Below, piece after piece: positions 1 through 6,532 of a stretch of 8,250 bases of DNA (within the stretch, counting starts at the first letter, position 1; every line of letters begins with the position of its first letter). The notes below the pieces were generated by a model. It did not search any database. It was not told the origin of the DNA and saw only the letters and a program-made list of their open reading frames with translations. The stretch is taken from assembly GCA_013213985.1 (NCBI GenBank), contig JABSSP010000002.1, forward strand, positions 1-8,250, written 5' to 3'. The position numbers were made by a program, and so were the translations under genes. The DNA is from Candidatus Babelota bacterium. Its GTDB lineage: Bacteria > Babelota > Babeliae > Babelales > Vermiphilaceae.

Positions 1-113
1 TGCACCTAAAACATATTTTTCAATTATGGGCTGCGGGTCATAATGTTCAAATGAACAAACCAAAGAAGAAAAAAAGCATGTTCACAAAAGCAAGAAGATT
101 ACTTTTCGGTTAA
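1..113 (+). CDS. Probable C-terminal fragment of an unidentified basic protein (partial, 5' end outside window)
   Basis: Reading from base 3, a frame of 36 codons stays open and ends in TAA at 111-113. It starts HLKHIFQLWAAGHNVQMN, continues with a lysine cluster (KPKKKK) and ends FTKARRLLFG. The residue mix looks like a real positively charged protein tail. The stop codon shares the TTAA at 110-113 with the stop of the opposite-strand MCE gene, a common arrangement for tightly packed convergent genes. Nothing identifies the family. A 36-codon open frame can also arise by chance at this base composition, so this is tentative. The next longest option here, a 21-codon minus-strand frame from a TTG at 63, has no Shine-Dalgarno sequence and is less convincing. 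Confidence 0.45.
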   Translation, partial: HLKHIFQLWAAGHNVQMNKPKKKKSMFTKARRLLFG

Positions 114-1741
114 TCAAGTGGAATAACTTCTACGCCACCAGCAAGCCCACCAAGAGCGCCCGAGAAGCTTGTTAAGAGATACTTCATATCATTGCTACCG
201 AATCGCAGACCAACACCGCCAAATATGCTTGCATTTTCTTTACTGACAAAGTCGTCGGCGCCAAAGACCATATAAATATTATCAAAGATAAACATACGGT
301 TAATCCACTTAAGATGTGGACGGCGGTCATCGATGCGGTTCCATCCGCGGAAATCAAAGGCTTCGAGCGTTGTAATCCATCTGAATTTTTTTGTTGGGAA
401 TGGAATATCAAAGTCAATCGCAACACCACCCTGGCCTTCAAACATGCCAACACGGAAGGCAATATCTCCAAATATTTTTCCTATTTGCAGACCGAATCGA
501 TAATCATTACGTTTAAAGACTGAACGTTCTTTGGTGTACACATTTTCGAGTTTAGCCTCGTCATCAAGATCAAGTTTTTCAGTATCAATTGGACAATCGT
601 CTAAATCAAGATAGCGTTTATCAATGCGCCACCTATCAACAAAACCTTTTTCAGAGCTTATAATTTGTACAAGGAAGAAATAATCTTCTGCCGGATGGAG
701 GCGTAAGTCAAAGTATGCTTTAGAATCTTCAAATTTTCCGTAATGTTCTGCTGGTCTGTGCATACTTTCAACGTGAGAATCAAAAACAAGTTGTAGTCGA
801 TCTATACGAGCAAAGTATTCACGTAATCCATTGGCCGCGGTGCTAATGTCATCGTACAGTTCGTCTTCATTGATGAGTTTTCCAATAAGGCCTTTACCTT
901 CATTGATTTTCATTGCAATGTTAGAAATATTTTCAAATCCTTCATGCACTTCTGCTGATGCTTTTTCTAAAGAACTTCCTGTTTTTTCTAATTGATCGGC
1001 AACACGTTCAAAATCACGGTCAAACACATCGGCAATTTTTTCAATACTTTCTTGGAACGCTGGTAAAACATCTTCATCCAAACGATCTGAAACACGCCGT
1101 ACTTGGTTTCCAATATCTAATAACGTATCAATGTTGTTTTCATTACGTACAAATGTTCGTTCAAGCATTCGTGATAGTTCAACGGTTTTTTCTGATGTTT
1201 CATGAATATTTTTAACAAAAGAACCTATCAACTCTTTTCCTTCATCACCGCCAAGTGACTCGAGTAGTGCATCGCTCACCTCTTCAATGTTGGACGCAAC
1301 ACGTTGAATTGAATGTAATAGTTCATCGGTAGAAACCGGTTGCACCGAAGGTTTGCCCAAATCAGAACCGGGTTCTAAGACAGGTAATAATGGATCGCCG
1401 GGCACAATATCCAAATATTTAGACCCAAGTAGTCCATCCTGACGAACAATGGCATGAGCATCAGCATTAAGCGCATATTCCTTTAAAATCATAATTTTAA
1501 TTTTGACGTGGCGCAGCCCCGTGTCCATTAAAGAAATTGATTCGACCCATCCAACATCAACACCAGCAATTTTAACAGGTGCTTTACGTGAAAGTCCGAA
1601 TATATCTTTAAAATAGACGGTATAAGGGTTGTAGTTTGCACGGTCAAATCGAAATGATCCGATTTGAAATCCCATATAGACAAAAACAGCAACTCCGAGC
1701 AGAACAACTAGGCCAATACGCGTTTCAATTTTAGTCTGCAA
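110..1741 (-). CDS. MCE/MlaD-family lipid-transport protein with C-terminal beta-rich domain
   Basis: The 543-residue protein has one N-terminal membrane anchor (about residues 9-28) and then an MCE domain (about 39-116), with the family's VKIAGVDVGWV core and the LLGSKYLDI segment. A long helical stalk follows (about 138-315), including GKGLIGKLINEDELYDD, which is typical of MCE tails. The C-terminal region (about 338-522) is beta-rich and ends FGGVGLRFGSNDMKYLL. MCE proteins form hexameric rings that carry phospholipids or other lipids between the inner and outer membranes; here the anchor would sit in the inner membrane with the rest in the periplasm. The start is a TTG at 1739-1741 with AAAGGA six bases upstream. 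It lies 19 nt after gspK and is probably co-transcribed. No MlaE permease or MlaF ATPase is in the window, so the ABC partner is unknown. The C-terminal domain resembles those of some deltaproteobacterial-type MCE proteins rather than E. coli MlaD (183 residues). Confidence 0.88.
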   Translation of the reverse strand: MQTKIETRIGLVVLLGVAVFVYMGFQIGSFRFDRANYNPYTVYFKDIFGLSRKAPVKIAGVDVGWVESISLMDTGLRHVKIKIMILKEYALNADAHAIVRQDGLLGSKYLDIVPGDPLLPVLEPGSDLGKPSVQPVSTDELLHSIQRVASNIEEVSDALLESLGGDEGKELIGSFVKNIHETSEKTVELSRMLERTFVRNENNIDTLLDIGNQVRRVSDRLDEDVLPAFQESIEKIADVFDRDFERVADQLEKTGSSLEKASAEVHEGFENISNIAMKINEGKGLIGKLINEDELYDDISTAANGLREYFARIDRLQLVFDSHVESMHRPAEHYGKFEDSKAYFDLRLHPAEDYFFLVQIISSEKGFVDRWRIDKRYLDLDDCPIDTEKLDLDDEAKLENVYTKERSVFKRNDYRFGLQIGKIFGDIAFRVGMFEGQGGVAIDFDIPFPTKKFRWITTLEAFDFRGWNRIDDRRPHLKWINRMFIFDNIYMVFGADDFVSKENASIFGGVGLRFGSNDMKYLLTSFSGALGGLAGGVEVIPLD

Positions 1742-1747
1742 GGTGAT

Positions 1748-1753
1748 TCCTTT
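1748..1753 (-). promoter_or_regulatory. Ribosome binding site of the mlaD-like gene (supports TTG start)
   Basis: The minus strand reads AAAGGA six bases before the TTG at 1741. No ATG or GTG follows closely in frame before the membrane anchor, so this site fixes the start codon as TTG. Confidence 0.7.
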
Positions 1754-1760
1754 GGTTCAG

Positions 1761-2837
1761 TCAAAGCCAATATAACTTTCTAATCTTAATCTCAAACTGC
1801 GCATCTCCGTTGTCAGCTTTTTTTTTTATGCGCTGAACAATGGCCAATAATCGTTGTCCCACTGATTCAAATTCTCCGTAGGACAAAACTGAAAAGACTG
1901 TTGGTTCAAAATGCGTGTTTAATATAAAGTGTATACCTTTAGAAAAACTATTAAAGTCCTTGCCATATACTGGCTTAAGCACGTTATCCCAATCGGTACG
2001 CCACTCAGGATCTTTTTTGAATCCTTGTAGCCATTCTTGCACCGATTCTCGCCTTTTGTCAACGTCGCCCGCTGTTGCACGATCAATCTCAAGGATTGCA
2101 AGCATCGAATCTGACATGAGCCACGGTTCAACGGTTTTTTTAGGCGACCATGTGGTAAAAATATCAGCTAAATAAACTGGTCGTTCGGCTGCACCCTCTT
2201 TTTCACGATGCACATAAAAAAGAGTATCTTTAAAGGCTGCAAAATTTTTTGAAGTTAAAAGTTCCGTCACATCATGTACTTTTCTTTTTCGATCATTTAA
2301 AAACTTTTCAAAATCTGCAAAAAGATTTTTACCCCCAGACAATTGTGCGATGCGCGCAAACAACGTCTCCATCGCCTCTTTATAATCCTTGTCTTTTTGT
2401 CCCTCGCCAACAAATTTGTCTTCTTTAAAATCATAAATTTGATTTATATCAATTTTTCCTTCTTCACTTGATAGAACAATTTTGATTTTTCCATCAACGC
2501 CATCAACCTCTTCTTTTAGAATAAATGTTTGCCAGCGATTAAGTGTCGGCAAAATTGTTTTTAACAAATGTTTATCAAATTTATCAGAAGGGCTTTTTTT
2601 AGCTTTTTCTGGCGTACTTGCAAGTTGACTCATTGCAATTTGAATTCCTGAAAGAGCTAACATTTTAGCTTTTTCTCGTTTGATGGCCGTGCTTGCAAAC
2701 GCGTTAAAAATTGTTGAACGGCGAGCTAAGTACGTTGCAAGAACAACTGATAATGAAACAATAATGAGTGTTAATATCATTACATAGCCGGCGCGCTGAT
2801 GATTATTTCGATGATTTATTTTCATACGTAATCTCAT
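1761..2837 (-). CDS. gspK: Type II secretion minor pseudopilin GspK (divergent)
   Basis: This 358-residue protein has a basic leader of 17 residues, then a putative prepilin peptidase site at G17/Y18 and a hydrophobic helix (YVMILTLIIVSLSVVLATYL). Position +5 of the mature protein is Leu22, not Glu. Lack of Glu+5 is the hallmark of GspK, which caps the tip of the pseudopilus with GspI and GspJ. The length fits GspK (usually about 300-350) and not the other pseudopilins. GKIDINQI near the middle matches the position of the usual short N-L-N-like strand before the helical domain. C-terminal THFEPTVFSVLSYGEF resembles the family's last beta region. Sequence similarity is otherwise weak, so position in the operon carries much of the call. 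The ATG overlaps the gspJ stop by 4 nt (ATGA), with GAGGG nine bases upstream. A second ATG at residue 5 is possible. Confidence 0.82.
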   Translation of the reverse strand: MRLRMKINHRNNHQRAGYVMILTLIIVSLSVVLATYLARRSTIFNAFASTAIKREKAKMLALSGIQIAMSQLASTPEKAKKSPSDKFDKHLLKTILPTLNRWQTFILKEEVDGVDGKIKIVLSSEEGKIDINQIYDFKEDKFVGEGQKDKDYKEAMETLFARIAQLSGGKNLFADFEKFLNDRKRKVHDVTELLTSKNFAAFKDTLFYVHREKEGAAERPVYLADIFTTWSPKKTVEPWLMSDSMLAILEIDRATAGDVDKRRESVQEWLQGFKKDPEWRTDWDNVLKPVYGKDFNSFSKGIHFILNTHFEPTVFSVLSYGEFESVGQRLLAIVQRIKKKADNGDAQFEIKIRKLYWL

Positions 2838-3790
2838 TGCTTTGGACCCTCTATAAGACTCAATGCAAAATCAAGGGCGCCTTCTTCTTGACCTGCAGGT
2901 GGTTTGCCCGATGGTTGCCTTGGTGTTTGAGGCTTTTGTTGTTCTTTTTTAGGTTGCGCTTTTTTCTTCTTTTTTGGCGGCACTGGCTGTGCAAAAATTT
3001 GAATTACAAAGGTAAATGTTTCGTCTGTTTTTTTTTGATTGCCCCATAAACTCAATGTTATGCGCACATAATCAGGTGTTCTTTTTATTTTCTTTTTTTT
3101 CTTTTCTTCGTCTTTCCCTGTATCTTCTTCTTTTTCTTTATCCCAAGTTTTTGATTTTTTTAACGATTTTTTAGGCTTCGCCTTTTCATCTTCTGTATCT
3201 TTTTCTGTTTCAACGGCAATATATTCTAACTTCAAGTCTTTGATACCAGCAGCCACTTCATATGCATAATTTTTCTTGTCTTTTTCTGCCTTGTCAAAAT
3301 TTAAATATGGTGATTCTTTGCGCATTAAGCGATATGACTTGTTAGCGGGTTCACTATCATCATCTTCTTCGATTTTATACATAATACGCGCAATTTTTGG
3401 CCGCGCACTGCCAATTTGGTCGCTCCAATAAGTTGATAAAGAATTAGATGTGATAAAAGTCAACATATCGAGCATGTCATTTTTCTGCGTGGCATAAAAA
3501 ATCTTTTTAAGTGGTTTTTGCTTTTCTTCCTTTTTTTTCTCTTTTTCTTTTTGTTCTGATTTTTCTTCGCTTTCTTTTTTCTTTTTTTTGCCGCGCGGAA
3601 CAAACGCGCCTGAAATATCTTTTTCAAGCTGATTACCAAGAACAACCGCACGCATATTGATGTCAATAACGCTGTCAACTATTTGAATCGAACGGTTCGA
3701 TTGAAAAAACGTATTAAAAAGAATCATCCCCAATAAACTTGCAATTACAAGGGCAATAAGTATTTCAATAAGCGTAAACCCTTGTTTCAT
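2834..3790 (-). CDS. gspJ: Type II secretion minor pseudopilin GspJ with lysine-rich insertions
   Basis: The 318-residue protein has a four-residue leader, cleavage at G4/F5 and the class III signal motif GFTLIEILIALVIASLLG with Glu at +5. GspJ belongs to the I-J-K complex at the pseudopilus tip. The GspJ fold can be followed through LEKDISGAF (55-63), RIMYKIEED (135-143), YRLMRKES (153-160), GIKDLKLEYIAV (182-193) and PDYVRITLSLWG (239-250). It is much longer than a typical GspJ (about 190-230 residues) because of three low-complexity Lys/Glu/Pro stretches at about 67-96, 196-238 and 272-303. These fall between predicted strands and at the C-terminus, so the fold itself appears intact. The ATG overlaps the gspI stop by 4 nt (ATGA), and a GGAG lies 11 nt upstream. 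No frameshift is seen despite the long A tracts. Confidence 0.88.
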   Translation of the reverse strand: MKQGFTLIEILIALVIASLLGMILFNTFFQSNRSIQIVDSVIDINMRAVVLGNQLEKDISGAFVPRGKKKKKESEEKSEQKEKEKKKEEKQKPLKKIFYATQKNDMLDMLTFITSNSLSTYWSDQIGSARPKIARIMYKIEEDDDSEPANKSYRLMRKESPYLNFDKAEKDKKNYAYEVAAGIKDLKLEYIAVETEKDTEDEKAKPKKSLKKSKTWDKEKEEDTGKDEEKKKKKIKRTPDYVRITLSLWGNQKKTDETFTFVIQIFAQPVPPKKKKKAQPKKEQQKPQTPRQPSGKPPAGQEEGALDFALSLIEGPKQ

Positions 3791-4200
3791 TTTTTCTTTT
3801 GCTCCGGTTTATAGACAAAATTAACAAGTATTTCACGCTCTTTACCAAAACTACTTTCCCACTCGATTGTGACCGTTTCTTTATACAAATTTTTTATATT
3901 TTTGAGCGACCCTTTTGGCACTTTTTTAATTTCATAGGTCAAGCTAGCATCAGGATCTGTAATTCTTTCTTCCACTTTTTTAGGAAGATCATCTTTTGTT
4001 TCTGCTTTAATTTTTCTGTCTACTAAAAAACTTTTCGCGCGAAAGATACGCGATATCACTTGTGAAAAATGACCAACACCTCTAAAAATAGTGCCTTGTA
4101 AAATGAGTATAGGAGTCAAAACCGCTGCTGCAATAAACAGCGCAATTACCACCTCTATAAGGCTAAAAGCCTTGTTATTATTGTTGTTTAAACGTATCAT
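3787..4200 (-). CDS. gspI: Type II secretion minor pseudopilin GspI
   Basis: This 137-residue protein has a short leader (MIRLNNNNNKA) followed by FSLIEVVIALFIAAAVLTPIL. The prepilin peptidase site would be A11/F12, with Glu16 at +5. Ala at -1 is less usual than Gly but is tolerated by prepilin peptidases in other systems. The length fits GspI (about 120-130), as does the location between gspH and gspJ. The C-terminal half alternates strands (TYEIKKVP, ETVTIEWESSF, REILVNFVYKP), as expected for the small globular domain. GspI nucleates the tip complex with J and K. The gene overlaps the end of gspH by 23 nt and has no recognisable Shine-Dalgarno sequence in front of the ATG, so translation is probably coupled to gspH. 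Confidence 0.86.
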   Translation of the reverse strand: MIRLNNNNNKAFSLIEVVIALFIAAAVLTPILILQGTIFRGVGHFSQVISRIFRAKSFLVDRKIKAETKDDLPKKVEERITDPDASLTYEIKKVPKGSLKNIKNLYKETVTIEWESSFGKEREILVNFVYKPEQKKK

Positions 4201-4744
4201 ACAATTTAAATTGCGCAGAAAAAGGATTTAATACAAGTCCAAATTGGCGCGCGTCTCCATTGGGCAGCATATCATCATAATCAACAAAATTTATCGTCAC
4301 TTCTTGTGTTAAACCATCAGGAATAATAAAAAACCAAACATTATCCGTTGTTCCGAATTTGCGCATTTCATCACCAGCATGTTCTATAAAAAAATTAACA
4401 ATTTCTAAATTATCAGGTATGTCCATCGAAGTTTTTAAATACGCACGATCAACTTTTTCATATTCAGGCTCACTTTTGCCATCTTTTTTATCAGCGACCG
4501 ATTCTACATGAATTTCTTTTTTATCAAAATCAAAAAAAATGCGATGCACTTTGCCCGAAGTCAGTGCACGCTGCCATGCAAACTGCACAAGCCCATTTAG
4601 TTGTGCAATAAAGTCTTTACGCTTTTGGTCCGGAGCAACCGTACGCAATCTAGGAACAACAATGGCTGCCATCAACCCAATAATGAGGATGGCAACCATA
4701 ATTTCTATTAATGTAAAACCAGATCTACTTGAGGTCCCAGACAC
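4178..4744 (-). CDS. gspH: Type II secretion minor pseudopilin GspH (GTG start)
   Basis: With the GTG at 4742-4744 as start, the protein is 188 residues. It has a nine-residue leader, cleavage at G9/F10 and the motif FTLIEIMVAILIIGLMAAIVVPRL with Glu14 at +5. GspH is the minor pseudopilin joining the tip complex to the GspG shaft. The remainder fits the GspH/FimT domain: an extended helix (FIAQLNGLVQFAWQRALTSG) and then strands such as VHRIFFDFDKKEIHVE, WFFIIPDGLTQEVTINFVD and a closing QFGLVLNPFSAQFKLY. Length is usual for GspH (about 160-190). A longer form from an ATG at 4858 would give a 47-residue leader and a 134-nt overlap with gspG. The GTG with GGGAG six bases upstream is far better. 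The gene overlaps gspG by 20 nt and gspI by 23 nt. Confidence 0.87.
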   Translation of the reverse strand: MSGTSSRSGFTLIEIMVAILIIGLMAAIVVPRLRTVAPDQKRKDFIAQLNGLVQFAWQRALTSGKVHRIFFDFDKKEIHVESVADKKDGKSEPEYEKVDRAYLKTSMDIPDNLEIVNFFIEHAGDEMRKFGTTDNVWFFIIPDGLTQEVTINFVDYDDMLPNGDARQFGLVLNPFSAQFKLYDTFKQQ

Positions 4745-5150
4745 TAATGTCTCCCGGGCTGTCTTCTGGTCCTTCAGAATACAACTCATACGGATGTTTT
4801 CCGCCTTTGGTTCGCTTGTAGATGTATTCTCCGCCAAATGGATCTTCTGGTATCTCATCTGTTTCTAAAAAGGGTGTTGTCCATTTTTTTGCCAGTTTTT
4901 CATCACGCGGTTTTTCTATCAAATCTTCTAGACGATCAGGATATCGATTCATCTTAAGCTCATAAAGAGTAATGGCACTTTGAAGATTACGCAATTCTAT
5001 TTTAGCCGCACTTATTTTTGCGTCCTTTGTTTTACCAAAGAATCGCGTTGCAACCACGGCACCTATTATTCCAACAATAAGAATTGCAACCATAATTTCT
5101 ATTAAGGAGAATCCCTTGGCTGTATAGTTCTTCTTTTTAACATATGTCAT
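4725..5150 (-). CDS. gspG: Type II secretion major pseudopilin GspG
   Basis: The 141-residue protein has a 13-residue basic leader, cleavage at G13/F14 and the motif GFSLIEIMVAILIVGIIGAVV, with Glu18 at +5. GspG is the main subunit of the periplasmic pseudopilus, which assembles on the inner-membrane platform and pushes substrates through the secretin. Family landmarks are in order: LQSAITLYELKMNRYPDRLEDLIE (56-79), the DPFGGEYIYK segment (103-112; usually DPWG.PY.Y), YELYSEGPED (121-130) and the terminal GDISVWDLK (133-141). The acidic residues in the last two segments correspond to the C-terminal loop that binds calcium in characterised GspG proteins. I infer that function here and have not verified it. 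The ATG has GAAAGG seven bases upstream and starts 18 nt after gspF. Confidence 0.94.
   Translation of the reverse strand: MTYVKKKNYTAKGFSLIEIMVAILIVGIIGAVVATRFFGKTKDAKISAAKIELRNLQSAITLYELKMNRYPDRLEDLIEKPRDEKLAKKWTTPFLETDEIPEDPFGGEYIYKRTKGGKHPYELYSEGPEDSPGDISVWDLK
4751..4755 (-). promoter_or_regulatory. Ribosome binding site deciding the gspH start
   Basis: The minus strand reads GGGAG followed by six bases and GTG at 4744. It lies inside the last codons of gspG and yields a leader of normal length for a prepilin, so it selects the GTG over the upstream ATG codons at 4858 and 4789. Confidence 0.7.
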
Positions 5151-5168
5151 ATATAGACCTTTCTTTTT

Positions 5169-6386
5169 TTACCCCATTGCTGACACATCGGTCATCTCTA
5201 CCATTGCCAATGCAATTGCCAATACTATAAACCCAACAATCGCCGCAACTACAATCATCATGAGTGGGCCAAGTTTTTCCGTGAGACTATCTGATAATTC
5301 CGTTAAATCCTCTTCATAATTTGCTGCTACAGTCAGTAACATGTTATCCAACTCTCCGCTCTGTTCACCAGTATTAATTAAGTACGTTGCCATAGGAGGA
5401 AAAATACCGGTCTGTTTAAGATATTGCGTAATTTTACCTTCTTTTACTATTTTGTCTCGTGCTTTGCTCAATGCATTTGCTAACACGCGATTGTCGACAA
5501 TATTAACCACAATATCTAAAGCTTCAGCTAAGTTTACTCCACTTTTCAATAACATGCCAAGCGTTTGTGAAAACTGAACTATAGCATTGGTCCGTGCAAA
5601 ATATTTTATCAACGGTAACTTTAATTTAATACGATCTATAGTAAGCGCACCAGACGGCGTTGAACGCCAATACAAAAAAGCACCGATCACTAATGCAAGC
5701 CCTAATAGAATCCATATAATATTAGATACAAAGAAATTAGAAATAGTCATCAAAATTTTAGTAGGCAACGGTAACTCTTTTTTGCTTGCTGCAAAAATTG
5801 CCGCCATCGAAGGAACTACTTTATAAAGCAATAGTCCAATAACACCTGCCGCAACGGTAAGTTGTATTAAAGGCTGCCTCATAGCACCCTTAACTTTTTT
5901 GCGTAGCACTTCACGACGTTCAAGAAATTTAGTTAAGTGGTCTAAAATGGTGTCTAGCTTACCGCTTGCTTCACCCGCTTTAACAAGCTGAACATAAATG
6001 TTATCAAAAACTTTTGGATATTTTCCAAGTGCAGCAGCAAGGGATGAACCTTCTTTAATATCATCTTTAACGTTGACTAAAATAGTTTGAAATTTACCTC
6101 TAAAGTACTCAATCAAGATTTCAAGAGATTGTAATAAGGGAACCCCTGATTTTAGTAACACCGCAAGTTGTTTAGTAAGAAGTATTTTATCTTTTGTGGT
6201 AATACCACGCGCTAATAATCTACGCCACCAGCTCTGCGTAGCTTCAGGAGTGGAAAGTTTTATGGTAGTTGGATACATGCCTTTTTTTGTTAATTGCTCA
6301 CGCACTTGCTCAACCGTAGCGGCATCAAGGTGGCCACTCACTTTTTTACCTTCTTTAGAAAGAGCTTGGTAAAAATAAAGAGCCAT
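5169..6386 (-). CDS. gspF: Type II secretion inner-membrane platform protein GspF
   Basis: The 405-residue protein is full length for GspF. It has an N-terminal soluble segment, with YFYQALSKEGKKVSGHLDA at the start. Two T2SSF domains follow, at about 67-192 and 270-392. Each holds the family's paired motifs: LAVLLKSGVPLLQSLEI with GEASGKLD, then LGMLLKSGVNLAEALDI with GEQSGELD. Membrane segments lie at about 172-192, 221-240 and 374-396, the last beginning with KLGPLMMIVVAAIVGF. GspF sits in the inner membrane with GspL and GspM and couples the GspE ATPase to pseudopilin assembly. The ATG has AAAGGA seven bases upstream. It is the first gene of the operon; unusually, gspE and gspD do not precede it. 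PilC of type IV pili is the same superfamily, but the following G-H-I-J-K genes support the T2SS assignment. Confidence 0.95.
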   Translation of the reverse strand: MALYFYQALSKEGKKVSGHLDAATVEQVREQLTKKGMYPTTIKLSTPEATQSWWRRLLARGITTKDKILLTKQLAVLLKSGVPLLQSLEILIEYFRGKFQTILVNVKDDIKEGSSLAAALGKYPKVFDNIYVQLVKAGEASGKLDTILDHLTKFLERREVLRKKVKGAMRQPLIQLTVAAGVIGLLLYKVVPSMAAIFAASKKELPLPTKILMTISNFFVSNIIWILLGLALVIGAFLYWRSTPSGALTIDRIKLKLPLIKYFARTNAIVQFSQTLGMLLKSGVNLAEALDIVVNIVDNRVLANALSKARDKIVKEGKITQYLKQTGIFPPMATYLINTGEQSGELDNMLLTVAANYEEDLTELSDSLTEKLGPLMMIVVAAIVGFIVLAIALAMVEMTDVSAMG

Positions 6387-6445
6387 CTGTTTTTCCTTTT
6401 ACGCTTGTTAAAGCAAGAATTCACAAAAAAATGAATATCCAATTA

Positions 6446-6451
6446 GTTATA
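6446..6451 (-). promoter_or_regulatory. Possible -10 element for the gspF operon
   Basis: The minus strand reads TATAAC, five of six matches to TATAAT, about 60 bases upstream of the gspF ATG. No convincing -35 hexamer sits 15-19 bases further upstream. A competing weak pair is TTGTAA (6454-6459) with TATTCA (6432-6437) at a 16-base spacing. The operon should have a promoter here because gspF follows a divergent gene, but the exact site is uncertain. Confidence 0.25.
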
Positions 6452-6504
6452 GTTTACAAACACGAACCACTTTTTAAAAGAGATTACGAACATGGGGGCC
6501 AAAG

Positions 6505-6532
6505 TTGAATAGTTACCATAAGTAACTATACT
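6505..6532 (+). promoter_or_regulatory. Probable sigma70-type promoter of the 354-residue exported protein gene
   Basis: TTGAAT (6505-6510) and TATACT (6527-6532) are separated by 16 bases and match the -35 and -10 consensus at four and five positions. Transcription would start near 6539, leaving a leader of about 50 bases before the ATG at 6592. The spacer contains a palindrome. Confidence 0.45.
6509..6529 (+). repeat. 8+8 bp inverted repeat, candidate operator
   Basis: ATAGTTAC (6509-6516) and GTAACTAT (6522-6529) are perfect inverted copies around the spacer CATAA. The palindrome occupies the spacer of the candidate rightward promoter and touches both of its hexamers, the classic position for a dimeric repressor. 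It is followed by no T run, so it does not look like a terminator. Binding by a regulator is inference. Confidence 0.5.

Noticed and set aside
2..43. Plus-strand frame ending GCGS then TAA at 41-43
   Set aside because: Only 13 codons are visible, and the frame ending at 113 is much longer.
1..63. Minus-strand open frame from TTG at 63 to the window edge (21 codons)
   Set aside because: It has no Shine-Dalgarno sequence, is short, and conflicts with a longer + strand frame that abuts the MCE stop codon.
314..523. Plus-strand open frames opposite the MCE, GspK, GspJ, GspH and GspF genes
   Set aside because: They are antisense shadows without ribosome sites or recognisable motifs, and the minus-strand genes are well supported.
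3460..3678. Lysine-rich minus-strand open frame inside gspJ
   Set aside because: It is a shifted reading of the A-rich insertion of gspJ; the gspJ frame carries the pseudopilin motif and the conserved strands.
4745..4858. Extended N-terminus of GspH from ATG 4858 (or ATG 4789)
   Set aside because: These extensions run over gspG and make unusually long leaders; the GTG at 4744 has a good ribosome site.
6403..6418. CTTG/CAAG mini hairpin in the gspF leader
   Set aside because: A four-base stem is too weak to call a regulatory structure.
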